Below are positions 1 to 7,700 of a stretch of DNA of 61,108 nucleotides, piece after piece. Position numbers and translations under genes: made by a program. Source of the DNA: CAZKAP01 sp964552195 (lineage in GTDB: Bacteria; Bacteroidota; Bacteroidia; Flavobacteriales; Flavobacteriaceae). Position 1 is the first letter of the stretch, and each line of letters opens with the position of its first letter. Below the pieces are notes generated by a model. The model did no database searches. It worked only from the letters and a program-made list of their open reading frames with translations, and had not been told where the DNA came from. The DNA lies in assembly GCA_964552195.1 (NCBI GenBank), contig CAZKFM010000015.1, positions 1 through 61,108 of the forward strand, read 5' to 3'.

Positions 1-80
1 GCTTCTTTCCTTGCATAAAACTCAAGTTCAGAAGAATAACTACATCATCTTCACCTGTTTGCTATCTTTATCTTTATTCA

Positions 81-206
81 CAGAGTTGTGCAACAGGCAC
101 ATAACCTATAACTCATAGCGCATCGCTTGGCTCTTTTTCTTAACTTTCTATGTAAGAAAAACACCCGGCGCTCAGCTACGAGTGATAGCCCGGACGTTGG
201 GCGTAA
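81..206 (+). repeat. attC-like long imperfect hairpin (integron-cassette recombination site candidate)
   Basis: This gene-free stretch folds back on itself at three nested levels. GTGCAAC (88-94) faces GTTGGGC (196-202). ATAACTCATAG (108-118) faces CTACGAGTGAT (176-186) with 9 of 11 positions complementary. TTTTCTTA (135-142) pairs perfectly with TAAGAAAA (153-160). GTTGGGC fits the attC R-prime core GTTRRRY exactly, and GTGCAAC fits the R-double-prime core RYYYAAC with one mismatch. The length of about 115-125 bp is normal for long attC sites. The reading as an attC-like site is inference, because no integrase gene is in the window. Bases 1-80 and 207-290 show nothing else recognisable. Confidence 0.5.
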
Positions 207-290
207 TTTGAGAGACACGCAATTTAAAATGATAAGTTAATTACCAAACTTTTTTACAATTTGGGTTAATATTTTAAGGCAAAATTAAAA

Positions 291-1229
291 ATGAAAGACA
301 TTGGAACAATAATATCTATCATAACTGCATTCATAACACTTGTAGCAGTTGTTGTCGCTATTATTCAACTTAGAATTGCTAAAAAACTGTATAAGGTTCA
401 GAGTAAGGAAATTTTCAATAAACTAGATAAAATTGAAAACAAATATGCTATTGACGAATCGTCATCATATGATATCACTTCTGCGATAGCACAGAAGAAA
501 AGTATAAGATTAGGTTATGTCATATATCCACCATCGTGTATGAACGATGACAGTAATTCGAACAAGCCTTTTGGTATTGGACCTGATATTTTAGATTTAA
601 TAGAACTTAAGTTAGATATTAAATTTGAATGGGTTAAACAGGTGTCGTGGGCAAATATGCTTAGTGGCTTGAATGATAATGAGTATGATATGATTGGAAC
701 TTTAATTTGGGAGACTTTTGAAAGGTCTTCGCTTGCTAGTTTTTCAACGCCAATTTTTTTTAGTCCGATAAATATGTATTCAAGCAAGCAATTAAAAAAT
801 AAGCTTTCATTCGAAAAGTGCAAGATAAAATATAACAATCCTAAATTTTCTATCGGAGTAATTCCTGGTGAGGTTTCTGATACTATTAGAAAAAGTTATT
901 TTCCGTTTGCAAAAAAAGTTGAATTAGATGAAAATGCTAAGAATTTTGAATTAGCAAAAAAATTTTCGAACAAAGAAATTGATTTATGTTTTCTCGAACC
1001 ATACATAGCTCAAAATTCAGAGTTAGAATTATATTCGATTAATAAGACAGATACTTCCCTCTTATTAGATGATAGGATTTTATTTCCAAATTCTTTTCTA
1101 TTAAGACAAAAAGACATTGCATTTACTAAAAAGCTAAATATTGCCATAAACGAATTAATTAGAGAGGGTGAAATTGATAAAATATTAAAAAAACACTATG
1201 GTGAATTAGTCATACAATATAGATATTGA
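291..1229 (+). CDS. Membrane-anchored SBP_bac_3-type substrate-binding domain protein on an AT-rich cassette
   Basis: The 312-residue protein has one hydrophobic segment at about residues 6-26 and no lipobox. A short linker follows, and then a periplasmic type 3 solute-binding fold at about 70-305. Recognisable pieces are IRLGYVIYPPSC at the start of lobe 1, the stretch around FGIGPDILDLIE, and a C-terminal end (EGEIDKILKKHYGE) typical of amino-acid-binding proteins. No permease or ATPase lies next to it, so it may be a sensor or scavenging protein rather than a transporter part. The gene is far richer in A and T than everything from 2 kb onward, with many AAA, TTT and ATA codons. It lies between attC-like core sites, which suggests transfer as a cassette. 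The ligand is unknown. Confidence 0.75.
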   Translation: MKDIGTIISIITAFITLVAVVVAIIQLRIAKKLYKVQSKEIFNKLDKIENKYAIDESSSYDITSAIAQKKSIRLGYVIYPPSCMNDDSNSNKPFGIGPDILDLIELKLDIKFEWVKQVSWANMLSGLNDNEYDMIGTLIWETFERSSLASFSTPIFFSPINMYSSKQLKNKLSFEKCKIKYNNPKFSIGVIPGEVSDTIRKSYFPFAKKVELDENAKNFELAKKFSNKEIDLCFLEPYIAQNSELELYSINKTDTSLLLDDRILFPNSFLLRQKDIAFTKKLNIAINELIREGEIDKILKKHYGELVIQYRY

Positions 1230-1259
1230 AAACGAATAATCAATTAGGAAAATAAAAAC

Positions 1260-1286
1260 TACGCCCAACAACAGTAACCGTTGCGC
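1260..1286 (+). repeat. Cassette end: inverted copy of the left core site
   Basis: TACGCCCAAC (1260-1269) is the exact reverse complement of GTTGGGCGTA at 196-205, so the AT-rich gene is flanked by a 10-bp inverted repeat. GCCCAAC (1263-1269) matches the RYYYAAC core. GTTGCGC (1280-1286) is one mismatch away from its complement and from GTTRRRY. The two make a compact palindrome with a 10-base spacer. This could be a shrunken attC, or a site whose central arms were lost. It is inference that the site is or was recombined. Confidence 0.45.
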
Positions 1287-1320
1287 AAGCCCTCCCAACA
1301 TGATGAAGTAAGTCAAAATC

Positions 1321-1343
1321 AGCCCCTCTCTAGGGGCTTTTTT
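1321..1343 (+). terminator. Rho-independent terminator downstream of the cassette gene
   Basis: AGCCCCT (1321-1327) and AGGGGCT (1332-1338) form a perfect 7-bp stem with a CTCT loop, followed by a run of six T. It would end plus-strand transcription about 90 bases after the cassette gene and before the TPR gene. Confidence 0.8.
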
Positions 1344-1396
1344 AATGGCCCATCCAGAATTCAAGCTGGCGGGAAGTAGGTCTGAAGTGGCTTAAC

Positions 1397-2011
1397 ATGG
1401 CTCTTATAACCGCCATTGGAGCCGCCAAGTACCTGGGCAGGCTCTCCAAGAGCCTTATGGGAATAGCCGGACAAGTACATTCGTATACCGGTCTGAAGAA
1501 CTATGATAAAGCTACCGAGTTAGCCGTAAAGATTAGAGAAGAAAATCCAGAATATGATCAACCTGCCTATTTAGAGGCATATATTGGAGAAACACTTTTG
1601 TTCGGGTACAAATTTGACGAAGCAGTTCCTTATTATGAAAAGGCTATGGAACTCGATTCCACATCACAAAATTTATTCGCAACCCGAGCAGTAACTACCA
1701 CCTTAGGGTATTTGTATTTGCAATCAGGAAAAAAAGATGCAGGACATAGCCTTTTAAATCAGACTATAGAAAGACGCATGAAAGAATGGAAAGAGATGCC
1801 AGAGCGATGGGAGTTTAGTTTTGATATTGCTTCTGCTTATGCTGCAATGGATGATTTGGATAATGCATATCAATGGTTCTACACTTCGGTAATAACAGGA
1901 TATCCAGGGCACTTGTGGAAAATGGATCCTGTTTTCTCTAATTGTCACGACAATTACGCCTTTCAACAACTAGTACATCAGGCTAGAATCAGGGTTGAAA
2001 GTGAATACTGA
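1397..2011 (+). CDS. Small tetratricopeptide-repeat protein
   Basis: The 204-residue protein carries TPR helices at about residues 30-170. Visible units are the stretch NYDKATELAVKIREENPEYD, a second around FDEAVPYYEKAMELDS, and a third with LDNAYQWFYTSVITGYPG. The C-terminal DPVFSNCHDNYAFQQLV resembles the closing segment of TPR domains in Bacteroidota adenylate-cyclase- and TolB-type regulators. The first 25 residues are mildly hydrophobic and not a clear signal peptide. It could therefore be a free-standing remnant of a larger TPR protein. Base composition is intermediate between the AT-rich cassette and the rest. No function beyond protein binding can be assigned. Confidence 0.7.
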   Translation: MALITAIGAAKYLGRLSKSLMGIAGQVHSYTGLKNYDKATELAVKIREENPEYDQPAYLEAYIGETLLFGYKFDEAVPYYEKAMELDSTSQNLFATRAVTTTLGYLYLQSGKKDAGHSLLNQTIERRMKEWKEMPERWEFSFDIASAYAAMDDLDNAYQWFYTSVITGYPGHLWKMDPVFSNCHDNYAFQQLVHQARIRVESEY

Positions 2012-2066
2012 AAATAATCGGTGGCTAAAACCCATATAGGTCATTAATACGGCTACTATGCGACTG

Positions 2067-3362
2067 TTAACCCCCGCGGTCCTCCCTAAAATCATAAAAA
2101 CCTTTCCACTTTTCAGACATGTCCTTCTTCATCCGAGCCTCACTTCCCATCTCGGATAGTTTCAGGAGGCTTGTTCCCTTTAGTTCTTCCGGCAGGTAAT
2201 TATCTCGGACAAAATGGCCGGGATGGTTGTGTGCATAGTTGTAATCCGATCCGTAGCCCAGGTCCTTCATCAGCTGGGTCGGGGCGTTCCTCAGGTGGAG
2301 CGGTACCGGCAAATCCCCGGACTCCCGAACCAGCCTCAAGGCCTCGTCTATGGCAAGATAGCTGCTGTTGCTCTTGGGCGAACAGGCCAGGTAAACCGCG
2401 CATTGGGATAACGGTATTCGCGCCTCCGGCATACCCAGGGAACGCACCGCCTCGAAAGTGCTTTGTGCCAGGAGCAGGGCGTTGGGGTTGGCATTGCCGA
2501 TGTCTTCCGAGGCCAGAATGATCATGCGACGGCCAATGAATGCCACGTCTTCTCCTCCGGCCAGCATACGGGCGAGCCAATACACCGCTGCATTGGGATC
2601 ACTTCCCCGAACCGACTTAATAAAGGCGGAAATGATATCGTAGTGCTGCTCACCGTTCTTGTCGTAGGAAACCGGCACTTCCTGCAACAGGGTCTCCACG
2701 GCCTCATCGTCAATGGTAATGGTTTCGCGGCCTTCCGAGGCCTGAACGATCAGCTCGATGATGTTCAGCAATTTGCGGCCATCACCTCCTGAATGCCGGA
2801 ACAGACCGCGGTTTTCGCTTATGTCGATCTTTAGAGCGCTCAGCCTTTCATCCTGGGTTAATGCCCGGTCGAGCAGGGCCTGAAGGTCTTCCTTACCCAG
2901 GGATTCCAATACGTAAATCTGGCAGCGTGAGCGCAGAGCAGGTACGACTTCGAAACTGGGATTTTCAGTGGTGGCTCCGATCAGAGTCACCCATCCTTCC
3001 TCCACGGCTGAAAGGAGTGAGTCCTGTTGCGACTTACTGAATCGGTGGATTTCGTCTATGAAGAGTATGGGGCTTCCTTTGCGGAAGAGGTCGGTATGCT
3101 TGGCCTTCTGGATAACCTCGCGTACGTCCTTTACCCCGCTCTGTATGGCGCTGAGCTGATAGAAGGTTCGTCCGGTTTCCTCGGCGACTATGCGGGCCAG
3201 GGTGGTCTTACCCGTACCTGGCGGACCCCAGAAGATCATGGAGGAAACCAGGCCGCTTTCGATTTGCAGCCGAATGGGTTTGCCCGCACCGAGCAGGTGC
3301 CGTTGTCCGATAAAGTCGTCGAGTTTTCGCGGCCGGAGCCGCTCCGCTAGTGGCGCATTCAC
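2067..3362 (-). CDS. rarA: Replication-associated recombination protein A (RarA/MgsA AAA ATPase)
   Basis: The 431-residue protein has the length and motif order of RarA, the clamp-loader-like ATPase that acts at stalled replication forks with SSB and RecA. It has Walker A GPPGTGKT at residues 46-53, Walker B ILFIDE at 99-104, sensor 1 GATTEN at 129-134 and an arginine finger in RSRC at 144-147. The C-terminal half matches the MgsA tetramerisation region (GSDPNAAVYWLARML, and RRMIILASEDIGNANP). The start MNAPLAERLRP is the usual N-terminus. It is divergent from the rhomboid gene, with 33 bases between the starts. Confidence 0.95.
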   Translation of the reverse strand: MNAPLAERLRPRKLDDFIGQRHLLGAGKPIRLQIESGLVSSMIFWGPPGTGKTTLARIVAEETGRTFYQLSAIQSGVKDVREVIQKAKHTDLFRKGSPILFIDEIHRFSKSQQDSLLSAVEEGWVTLIGATTENPSFEVVPALRSRCQIYVLESLGKEDLQALLDRALTQDERLSALKIDISENRGLFRHSGGDGRKLLNIIELIVQASEGRETITIDDEAVETLLQEVPVSYDKNGEQHYDIISAFIKSVRGSDPNAAVYWLARMLAGGEDVAFIGRRMIILASEDIGNANPNALLLAQSTFEAVRSLGMPEARIPLSQCAVYLACSPKSNSSYLAIDEALRLVRESGDLPVPLHLRNAPTQLMKDLGYGSDYNYAHNHPGHFVRDNYLPEELKGTSLLKLSEMGSEARMKKDMSEKWKGFYDFREDRGG

Positions 3363-3395
3363 AAATTAAAATTAGCGAAATTTGAATTCGGGCTT

Positions 3396-4184
3396 ATGGA
3401 GAAGAGAACAGAGAAAACCGACTACCGCTTCCTGATCGTTCCGGTCATGGCCGTGCTTTCGATCTGGTTCGTCTTCAGTCTGGAAATCCGGCTGGGGGTG
3501 AACTGGAACGACTGGGGAGTGCTGCCCAGGACTGCAAAGGGATTGCGCGGAGTGCTCTTCAGTCCCTTCATACACGGGTCTCTTTCCCACCTCTCCAACA
3601 ACACCATAGCCCTCTTTGTCATGCTCAGTGCCGTATTCTATTTCTATTCGGATAAGGCCTGGAAGGTGCTGCTTTGGAGTTTTCTCGGAAGTGGCCTGCT
3701 CACCTGGACCATCGGACGGGAGTCCTACCACATCGGGGCCAGCGGCATCATCTATGCCCTGGTTGCCTTTGTCTTTTTTAAGGGTATCTGGAGCAAGTAC
3801 TACCGCTGGATCGCACTTTCATTGGGAACCGTATTCGTCTACGGCAGCCTGATCTGGTACATCTTTCCTATAAAGGACGGGATTTCCTGGGAGGGGCATC
3901 TCTCGGGATTCCTGACGGGCTTGCTATTGGCACTTACCCTGCATTTTAAAGTCACCGAACCGACCAAATATGTCTGGGAACGGGAGGACTACGATGAGTC
4001 CAGCGATCCTTTCATGCAACAGTTCGATGAGGAGGGTAATTTCCGTCCACTGCCTCCGCTTGGTCAGGAGGAAGACGACGACACCGCTTCGTCCAGCAGC
4101 ACCGGAGTTCATGGAAGGTGGGTGTCCAACTCGACCCTCGAATCCGGAGGAAATTCTGAGCCTTCCCGAGGGGAAGCTAGTTAA
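3396..4184 (+). CDS. Rhomboid-family intramembrane serine protease
   Basis: The 262-residue membrane protein has about six hydrophobic segments. The rhomboid signatures are HGSLSHLSNN at residues 60-69, GASG with the nucleophile Ser116, and the catalytic His168 in WEGHLSGF. Family members cleave transmembrane segments of membrane proteins within the bilayer. After the last membrane segment there is a hydrophilic tail of about 70 residues, rich in Asp, Glu and Ser (around EEDDDTASSSS), probably cytoplasmic and disordered. The start ATG is the first in frame. The gene converges on the AraC-type gene with 8 bases between stops. Confidence 0.9.
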   Translation: MEKRTEKTDYRFLIVPVMAVLSIWFVFSLEIRLGVNWNDWGVLPRTAKGLRGVLFSPFIHGSLSHLSNNTIALFVMLSAVFYFYSDKAWKVLLWSFLGSGLLTWTIGRESYHIGASGIIYALVAFVFFKGIWSKYYRWIALSLGTVFVYGSLIWYIFPIKDGISWEGHLSGFLTGLLLALTLHFKVTEPTKYVWEREDYDESSDPFMQQFDEEGNFRPLPPLGQEEDDDTASSSSTGVHGRWVSNSTLESGGNSEPSRGEAS

Positions 4185-4192
4185 CCAGCCCG

Positions 4193-5098
4193 TTATTTGA
4201 GGTATTCCATGCCGCTGTCCAGGAACTCTTTGGGCGTATGTCCTGTGCACTTCTTGAAGTTTTTGTAGAAACTTACTTTGTTTCCGAAACAAGACTCCTG
4301 TGCCAAGGCCCAGTGCGTAAGTCTTTGGGTGTGCTCCTCACGGGCCAGGCGTATAGAATGCCGGATGCGGTACTCGTTAATCAGGTCGCTGAAGGAGATG
4401 CCCAGTACGCGGTTGATGGCCTTGCTGGTGACCACCGTATTGGAATTCACCCGCTCCGCGAGTTCACTCAGACTGAAGTCTTTCTGGAGATAGAGCTTAT
4501 TCTCTTCGATTTCAGCTACCACGCGGTTGGCGATCTCGGTAAGCACGAAGTTCTCGCTGTTCGAAAAGGTCTGGGTAAGAAAATAAAAAGTATTAAGGCT
4601 TGAGCAGGGCGAGGTAACCTCGGCCGAAAACAACCAGGCCAGGCTCAGGAAGCCGATATCGTAGATGGCGAATATGCCCTGGATGTTATCGTCTGAGTAC
4701 AGCATGCCAGTGGTGAACACGATCATCCAGAGAACCAGCACGGAAAGGAACAGCTTTTGGCCGTCGACGAACAGGGCAGGCAGGCCCCGGTTTTCCCTGA
4801 TGATCCTGTAGGACTTGTAGAGGAAAACTCCGTTGACGAAGCAGACCGCGAAACAGAAGAGGTAAAACGGACGTATCGGTTTCCACTGCGAGAAATCGGC
4901 CCTAACGAGTTCGGAGGGGCTGTAATCGACTACCAGGAGGATCACGAAGGCAATGTATTGCAGGCTGGGCAGCAGTAGCCAGTCCGTTCGGCTAAAGGAG
5001 GCCCGTGCGTGTATGCTCTTCCTGATGGTAAGATACCACAGCGGGCCGATCACGAAGGCGGCCAGGTCCAGGAAGTACCAGAAATGGGGGAAGTTCAT
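4193..5098 (-). CDS. AraC-type membrane-bound transcriptional regulator, C-terminal part after an in-frame stop
   Basis: The 301-residue product has about five hydrophobic segments (about 10-25, 46-58, 78-95, 114-133, 144-160) and an AraC DNA-binding domain at about 205-297 with two helix-turn-helix units (DFSLSELAERVNSNTVVTSK and a second one ending in KNFKKCTGHTPKEFLDSG). This is the common Bacteroidota layout of a multi-helix sensor fused to AraC. Upstream, in the same frame, codons ACC and TAC and then a TAA (5105-5107) separate it from a 55-codon membrane ORF, which looks like the missing first helices. The phrase PHFWYFLDLAAFVIGPLWYL normally sits inside such proteins, not at their start. 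The real gene therefore probably begins at 5272 and is broken, or is re-initiated at this ATG. Confidence 0.75.
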   Translation of the reverse strand: MNFPHFWYFLDLAAFVIGPLWYLTIRKSIHARASFSRTDWLLLPSLQYIAFVILLVVDYSPSELVRADFSQWKPIRPFYLFCFAVCFVNGVFLYKSYRIIRENRGLPALFVDGQKLFLSVLVLWMIVFTTGMLYSDDNIQGIFAIYDIGFLSLAWLFSAEVTSPCSSLNTFYFLTQTFSNSENFVLTEIANRVVAEIEENKLYLQKDFSLSELAERVNSNTVVTSKAINRVLGISFSDLINEYRIRHSIRLAREEHTQRLTHWALAQESCFGNKVSFYKNFKKCTGHTPKEFLDSGMEYLK

Positions 5099-5104
5099 GT
5101 AGGT

Positions 5105-5272
5105 TTATCGCGAGAAAAAGAGTTTGGCCAGCAGGGCGCCCGAGAGCAGTCCGACCAACAGGAAGAAGTAGTGGTTCAGGTTTCGTTTCCCCAGGTTTTT
5201 TAAACCGAGGGCGGATAGCAGAAGAAATCCTTCAAAGGTTCCTAACAGGATCAACGCTCGCATCCAGTCCAT
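5105..5272 (-). pseudogene. N-terminal membrane fragment of the AraC-type regulator, ended by in-frame TAA
   Basis: The 55-codon ORF runs from ATG at 5272 to TAA at 5107-5105 and encodes a protein starting MDWMRALILLGTFEGFLLLS, with a second hydrophobic helix near HYFFLLVGLLSGALLAK. The opening ILLGTFEGFLL is typical of the first helix of membrane-anchored AraC regulators. It ends two sense codons before the ATG of the downstream 301-residue ORF and is in the same frame. One base change in TAA would give a single protein of about 359 codons. It could be a true nonsense mutation, a sequence error, or a translationally coupled pair. Confidence 0.6.
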
Positions 5273-5366
5273 AATCAAACCTGGGGATTTTAGGGTTTAT
5301 TCTCAATTCGATCAGGACGTTAGGAGTAAATATTTACGATGGTTAACCTCCTCCATCCTGTTTTAA

Positions 5367-6314
5367 CTATAGCTGGAAGACGTCTCCTCGCCGGCCTATC
5401 CTGAATCCTGCTTCGAGTACTTTCTGGCTTTCTATGCTGTTGGGATCCAATAGGGGGTTGGTGTGGTTGAAGTGGATGAAGATCACCCGTGATCGGTCTT
5501 CCCGTGCAAATTCCTTAAAGGTCTCCAGGCTTTCGATTACGAAGGGGTGGGGAATCTCCGATATGTCCCGGGTATTCAGTTCTTCCCCGCTGAAAAAGGT
5601 CGCGTCCAGAAAGGCGTAATCTACCTTTAGGACTTCGGACCGGATGTCCAGGTCCCATTTCTCCCATTTGTCGATATCCGGAATGAAAAGGGCGCTTTTG
5701 GTGGTGCCCTCGATCCGATACCCTACGGTTTCTGAGTACTCGTCCCGATGGGGGACCAGGACGGGGGTCACCCGTAGCTGCTGGGATAGGGCGATCGGCC
5801 TGCCTTCTTTCAGTTTCCTCAGGTCGATGTTTCCGAGTGAGACCAGCTGACTCCAGGGCCCGTTAGATTCGAGGAAAACCTTCATACGTGGCATCGCGTA
5901 AACCGAAATCTGCTTAGCGTTCATGGCTTCCCGTCCCAGATGCATGAGTCCGGTATAGTGCCCGATGTGGGCATGGGTAAGGAAAATGCCGTCGGCGACT
6001 TCCCTGCCGGAGCCGAGCCGAGAAAGGGTCTTCATTTGGGGTCCTATATCCGGGCTGGCATCGAAAAGATAGGATTTGCGGCTTTCGGCGTCGAACAGGC
6101 CGAGGGATGTAACCTGTCGGTCGGGATCGGGCCGTTCGAACAGGCCCTTGCAGCAATCCTTAGCACAGCCGATTTGCGGAGAACCCGCGTCCTGAACGTT
6201 GCCCAGTAAAACCAGGGAGGTCTGTTCGAGCCGGCCAAGCGGGGGAGCTTCCTTAGCCTTGCAGCTAAGCAGAAGCACCAGCACCAAAGGAATAATGAGG
6301 AATTTCGTCCGCAT
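5367..6314 (-). CDS. PqqB-like metallo-beta-lactamase-fold lipoprotein
   Basis: The 315-residue protein begins with a lipoprotein signal (lipobox LLSC, Cys18) and continues with a metallo-beta-lactamase fold. The segment VLLGNVQDAGSPQIGCAKDCC at 36-55 resembles the start of PqqB. The metal motif reads THAHIGH (113-119), so the usual Asp of HxHxDH is Gly. Later ligands are likely in VPHRDE, PDID and FIHFNHTN. PqqB oxidises a tyrosine intermediate of PQQ synthesis, but no other pqq gene is visible and the protein is exported, so it is probably an envelope hydrolase or oxidase of unknown substrate. It lies 7 bases after rlmB on the same strand. Confidence 0.75.
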   Translation of the reverse strand: MRTKFLIIPLVLVLLLSCKAKEAPPLGRLEQTSLVLLGNVQDAGSPQIGCAKDCCKGLFERPDPDRQVTSLGLFDAESRKSYLFDASPDIGPQMKTLSRLGSGREVADGIFLTHAHIGHYTGLMHLGREAMNAKQISVYAMPRMKVFLESNGPWSQLVSLGNIDLRKLKEGRPIALSQQLRVTPVLVPHRDEYSETVGYRIEGTTKSALFIPDIDKWEKWDLDIRSEVLKVDYAFLDATFFSGEELNTRDISEIPHPFVIESLETFKEFAREDRSRVIFIHFNHTNPLLDPNSIESQKVLEAGFRIGRRGDVFQL

Positions 6315-6321
6315 GCAGACT

Positions 6322-7077
6322 TCAACTAAAGGACCGCTGCCGCATAACCTCGTAGAGGACTATTCCGCAGGCAACGGATACGTTCAGGGACGAGATCTCT
6401 CCCATGATGGGAAGGTAAGCCTCTTCATCGGCCAGCTTCAGCAATGACTTGTGGATGCCCTTTCCTTCGGCACCCATGATCAGTGCCGTTGGGCCCTTCA
6501 GGTTGGTTTCAAAGAGATTGACATCCCCTTTCTCAGTGGCCGCTACGACGTGAATTCCGCAGGATTGCAGGTAATAGACGGCGTCCTTCAGATGATCGAC
6601 CTTGCAGACCGGTATACGGAACACGGCGCCAGCCGAGGTCTTTACAGTATCTTCATTAATCGGGGCTGATCCGGTTTTGGGTACCACCACGACGTCCACA
6701 CCCGCGCATTCCGCACTGCGTAGTATGGCACCGAAATTCCGGACATCGGTAAGCTGATCCAGCAATAGAATCAGGGATGGTTTATCCCGACCGGCTAACT
6801 CATCTATCAAAGGCTCGAATTCCCGAAATGCCACGGGGGACATCAGGGCCACGGCTCCCTGATGATTTTCTAAGGTCAGGCGATTGAGTCGCTGGACCGG
6901 CACATAGGAAGGGGTTATTTCCTTTGCCCTGAGCATGCCCTCGAGCTTGCGAAAGAGGGGGCCCTGCAATCCCTGCTGCAGGTACACCTTCTGTATGGGT
7001 TCTCCCGCAGCCAGGGCCTCCATAATGGGCCGGAGACCGTATACCTGCTGTTCCCTTTCGGTTTGTTCTGATTTCAT
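6322..7077 (-). CDS. rlmB: 23S rRNA (guanosine-2'-O-)-methyltransferase of the RlmB/TrmH (SPOUT) family
   Basis: The 251-residue protein has an N-terminal L30e-like substrate-binding domain (VYGLRPIMEALAAGEPIQKV) and a C-terminal SPOUT knot methyltransferase domain. Motif 1 is LDQLTDVRNFGAILRSAE, with the catalytic Arg. Motif 2 is IMGAEGKGI and motif 3 is ISSLNVSVACGIVLYE. The family methylates G2251 of 23S rRNA in the peptidyl-transferase loop. Its ATG overlaps the stop of the upstream pabC gene by four bases, so the two are translationally coupled. Confidence 0.93.
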   Translation of the reverse strand: MKSEQTEREQQVYGLRPIMEALAAGEPIQKVYLQQGLQGPLFRKLEGMLRAKEITPSYVPVQRLNRLTLENHQGAVALMSPVAFREFEPLIDELAGRDKPSLILLLDQLTDVRNFGAILRSAECAGVDVVVVPKTGSAPINEDTVKTSAGAVFRIPVCKVDHLKDAVYYLQSCGIHVVAATEKGDVNLFETNLKGPTALIMGAEGKGIHKSLLKLADEEAYLPIMGEISSLNVSVACGIVLYEVMRQRSFS

Positions 7078-7700
7078 GGCTTCAATTGAATGTGAGTTAT
7101 GGGAATGGAATATTCGGGCCTGAATTCCATCAGGGCGTTTATCAGCTGAAAGCCCTCGAAATCGGGAACTTCAGATACCCTGATCGGGCATGCCTCCAGC
7201 CAGTGCCTATCGAGTAAAACGGAACGGTGGGTGCCTTCCAGCAAGGGGTCGGAAGGGGTAAACCACCTTCCCTTGAACAGGAAGGCGATATTGCTGTAGG
7301 ACGTATCGGTGACATGACCGTTTCGGCAGATCAGTACGTCATCGCAATTCTTCTTCATCTTATACAGGCGATTCAGGGCACGGCGGTCATTGGATTTCAA
7401 TTCGTATTGGATATCGTTAGCGGTAACCAGTTGCAGGCGGTTTACCTGCCTGGGCTCATAGGGCTCCAGGGTGTGGAGCGTCCGGCGACGATTATAGCTG
7501 ATCCGAAGCTTGTGAGTTCCTTGAAGGGTTCCAGGTAAATCTACAGCCTCGAAGAGGTCGTAAGGGGGCTGAGTTCCGTACTTTTTAAGATAACTCCGTC
7601 TGAAGCGATCCCGGTGCGCTTCGGGCCGGATTATCCTTCCATCGCTAACGCAGACGCTTTCAAACAATGGGTAGGTATATCTTAGCCAGTAATTCACCAT
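7074..7700 (-). CDS. pabC: Class IV aminotransferase / 4-amino-4-deoxychorismate lyase-like (PabC)
   Basis: This is a fold type IV PLP enzyme of about 208 residues. The Lys-bearing stretch RLYKMKKNCDDVLICRNG is followed by VTDTSYSNIAF, the class IV signature, and LLEGTHRSVLL. With pabB directly upstream, the likely role is release of pyruvate from aminodeoxychorismate to give p-aminobenzoate for folate. I place the start at ATG 7700 (MVNYWLRYTYPLFE), which is preceded by a purine-rich AAGAAGAAGAAGAA stretch. A GTG at 7718 would add six residues, mostly Lys, encoded by that stretch. The gene overlaps the end of pabB by 41 bases. Confidence 0.85.
   Translation of the reverse strand: MVNYWLRYTYPLFESVCVSDGRIIRPEAHRDRFRRSYLKKYGTQPPYDLFEAVDLPGTLQGTHKLRISYNRRRTLHTLEPYEPRQVNRLQLVTANDIQYELKSNDRRALNRLYKMKKNCDDVLICRNGHVTDTSYSNIAFLFKGRWFTPSDPLLEGTHRSVLLDRHWLEACPIRVSEVPDFEGFQLINALMEFRPEYSIPITHIQLKP

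Noticed and set aside
1230..1396. A tRNA or small RNA gene between the cassette and the TPR gene
   Set aside because: No cloverleaf or conserved T-loop could be found. The only structure is the cassette core site and a terminator.
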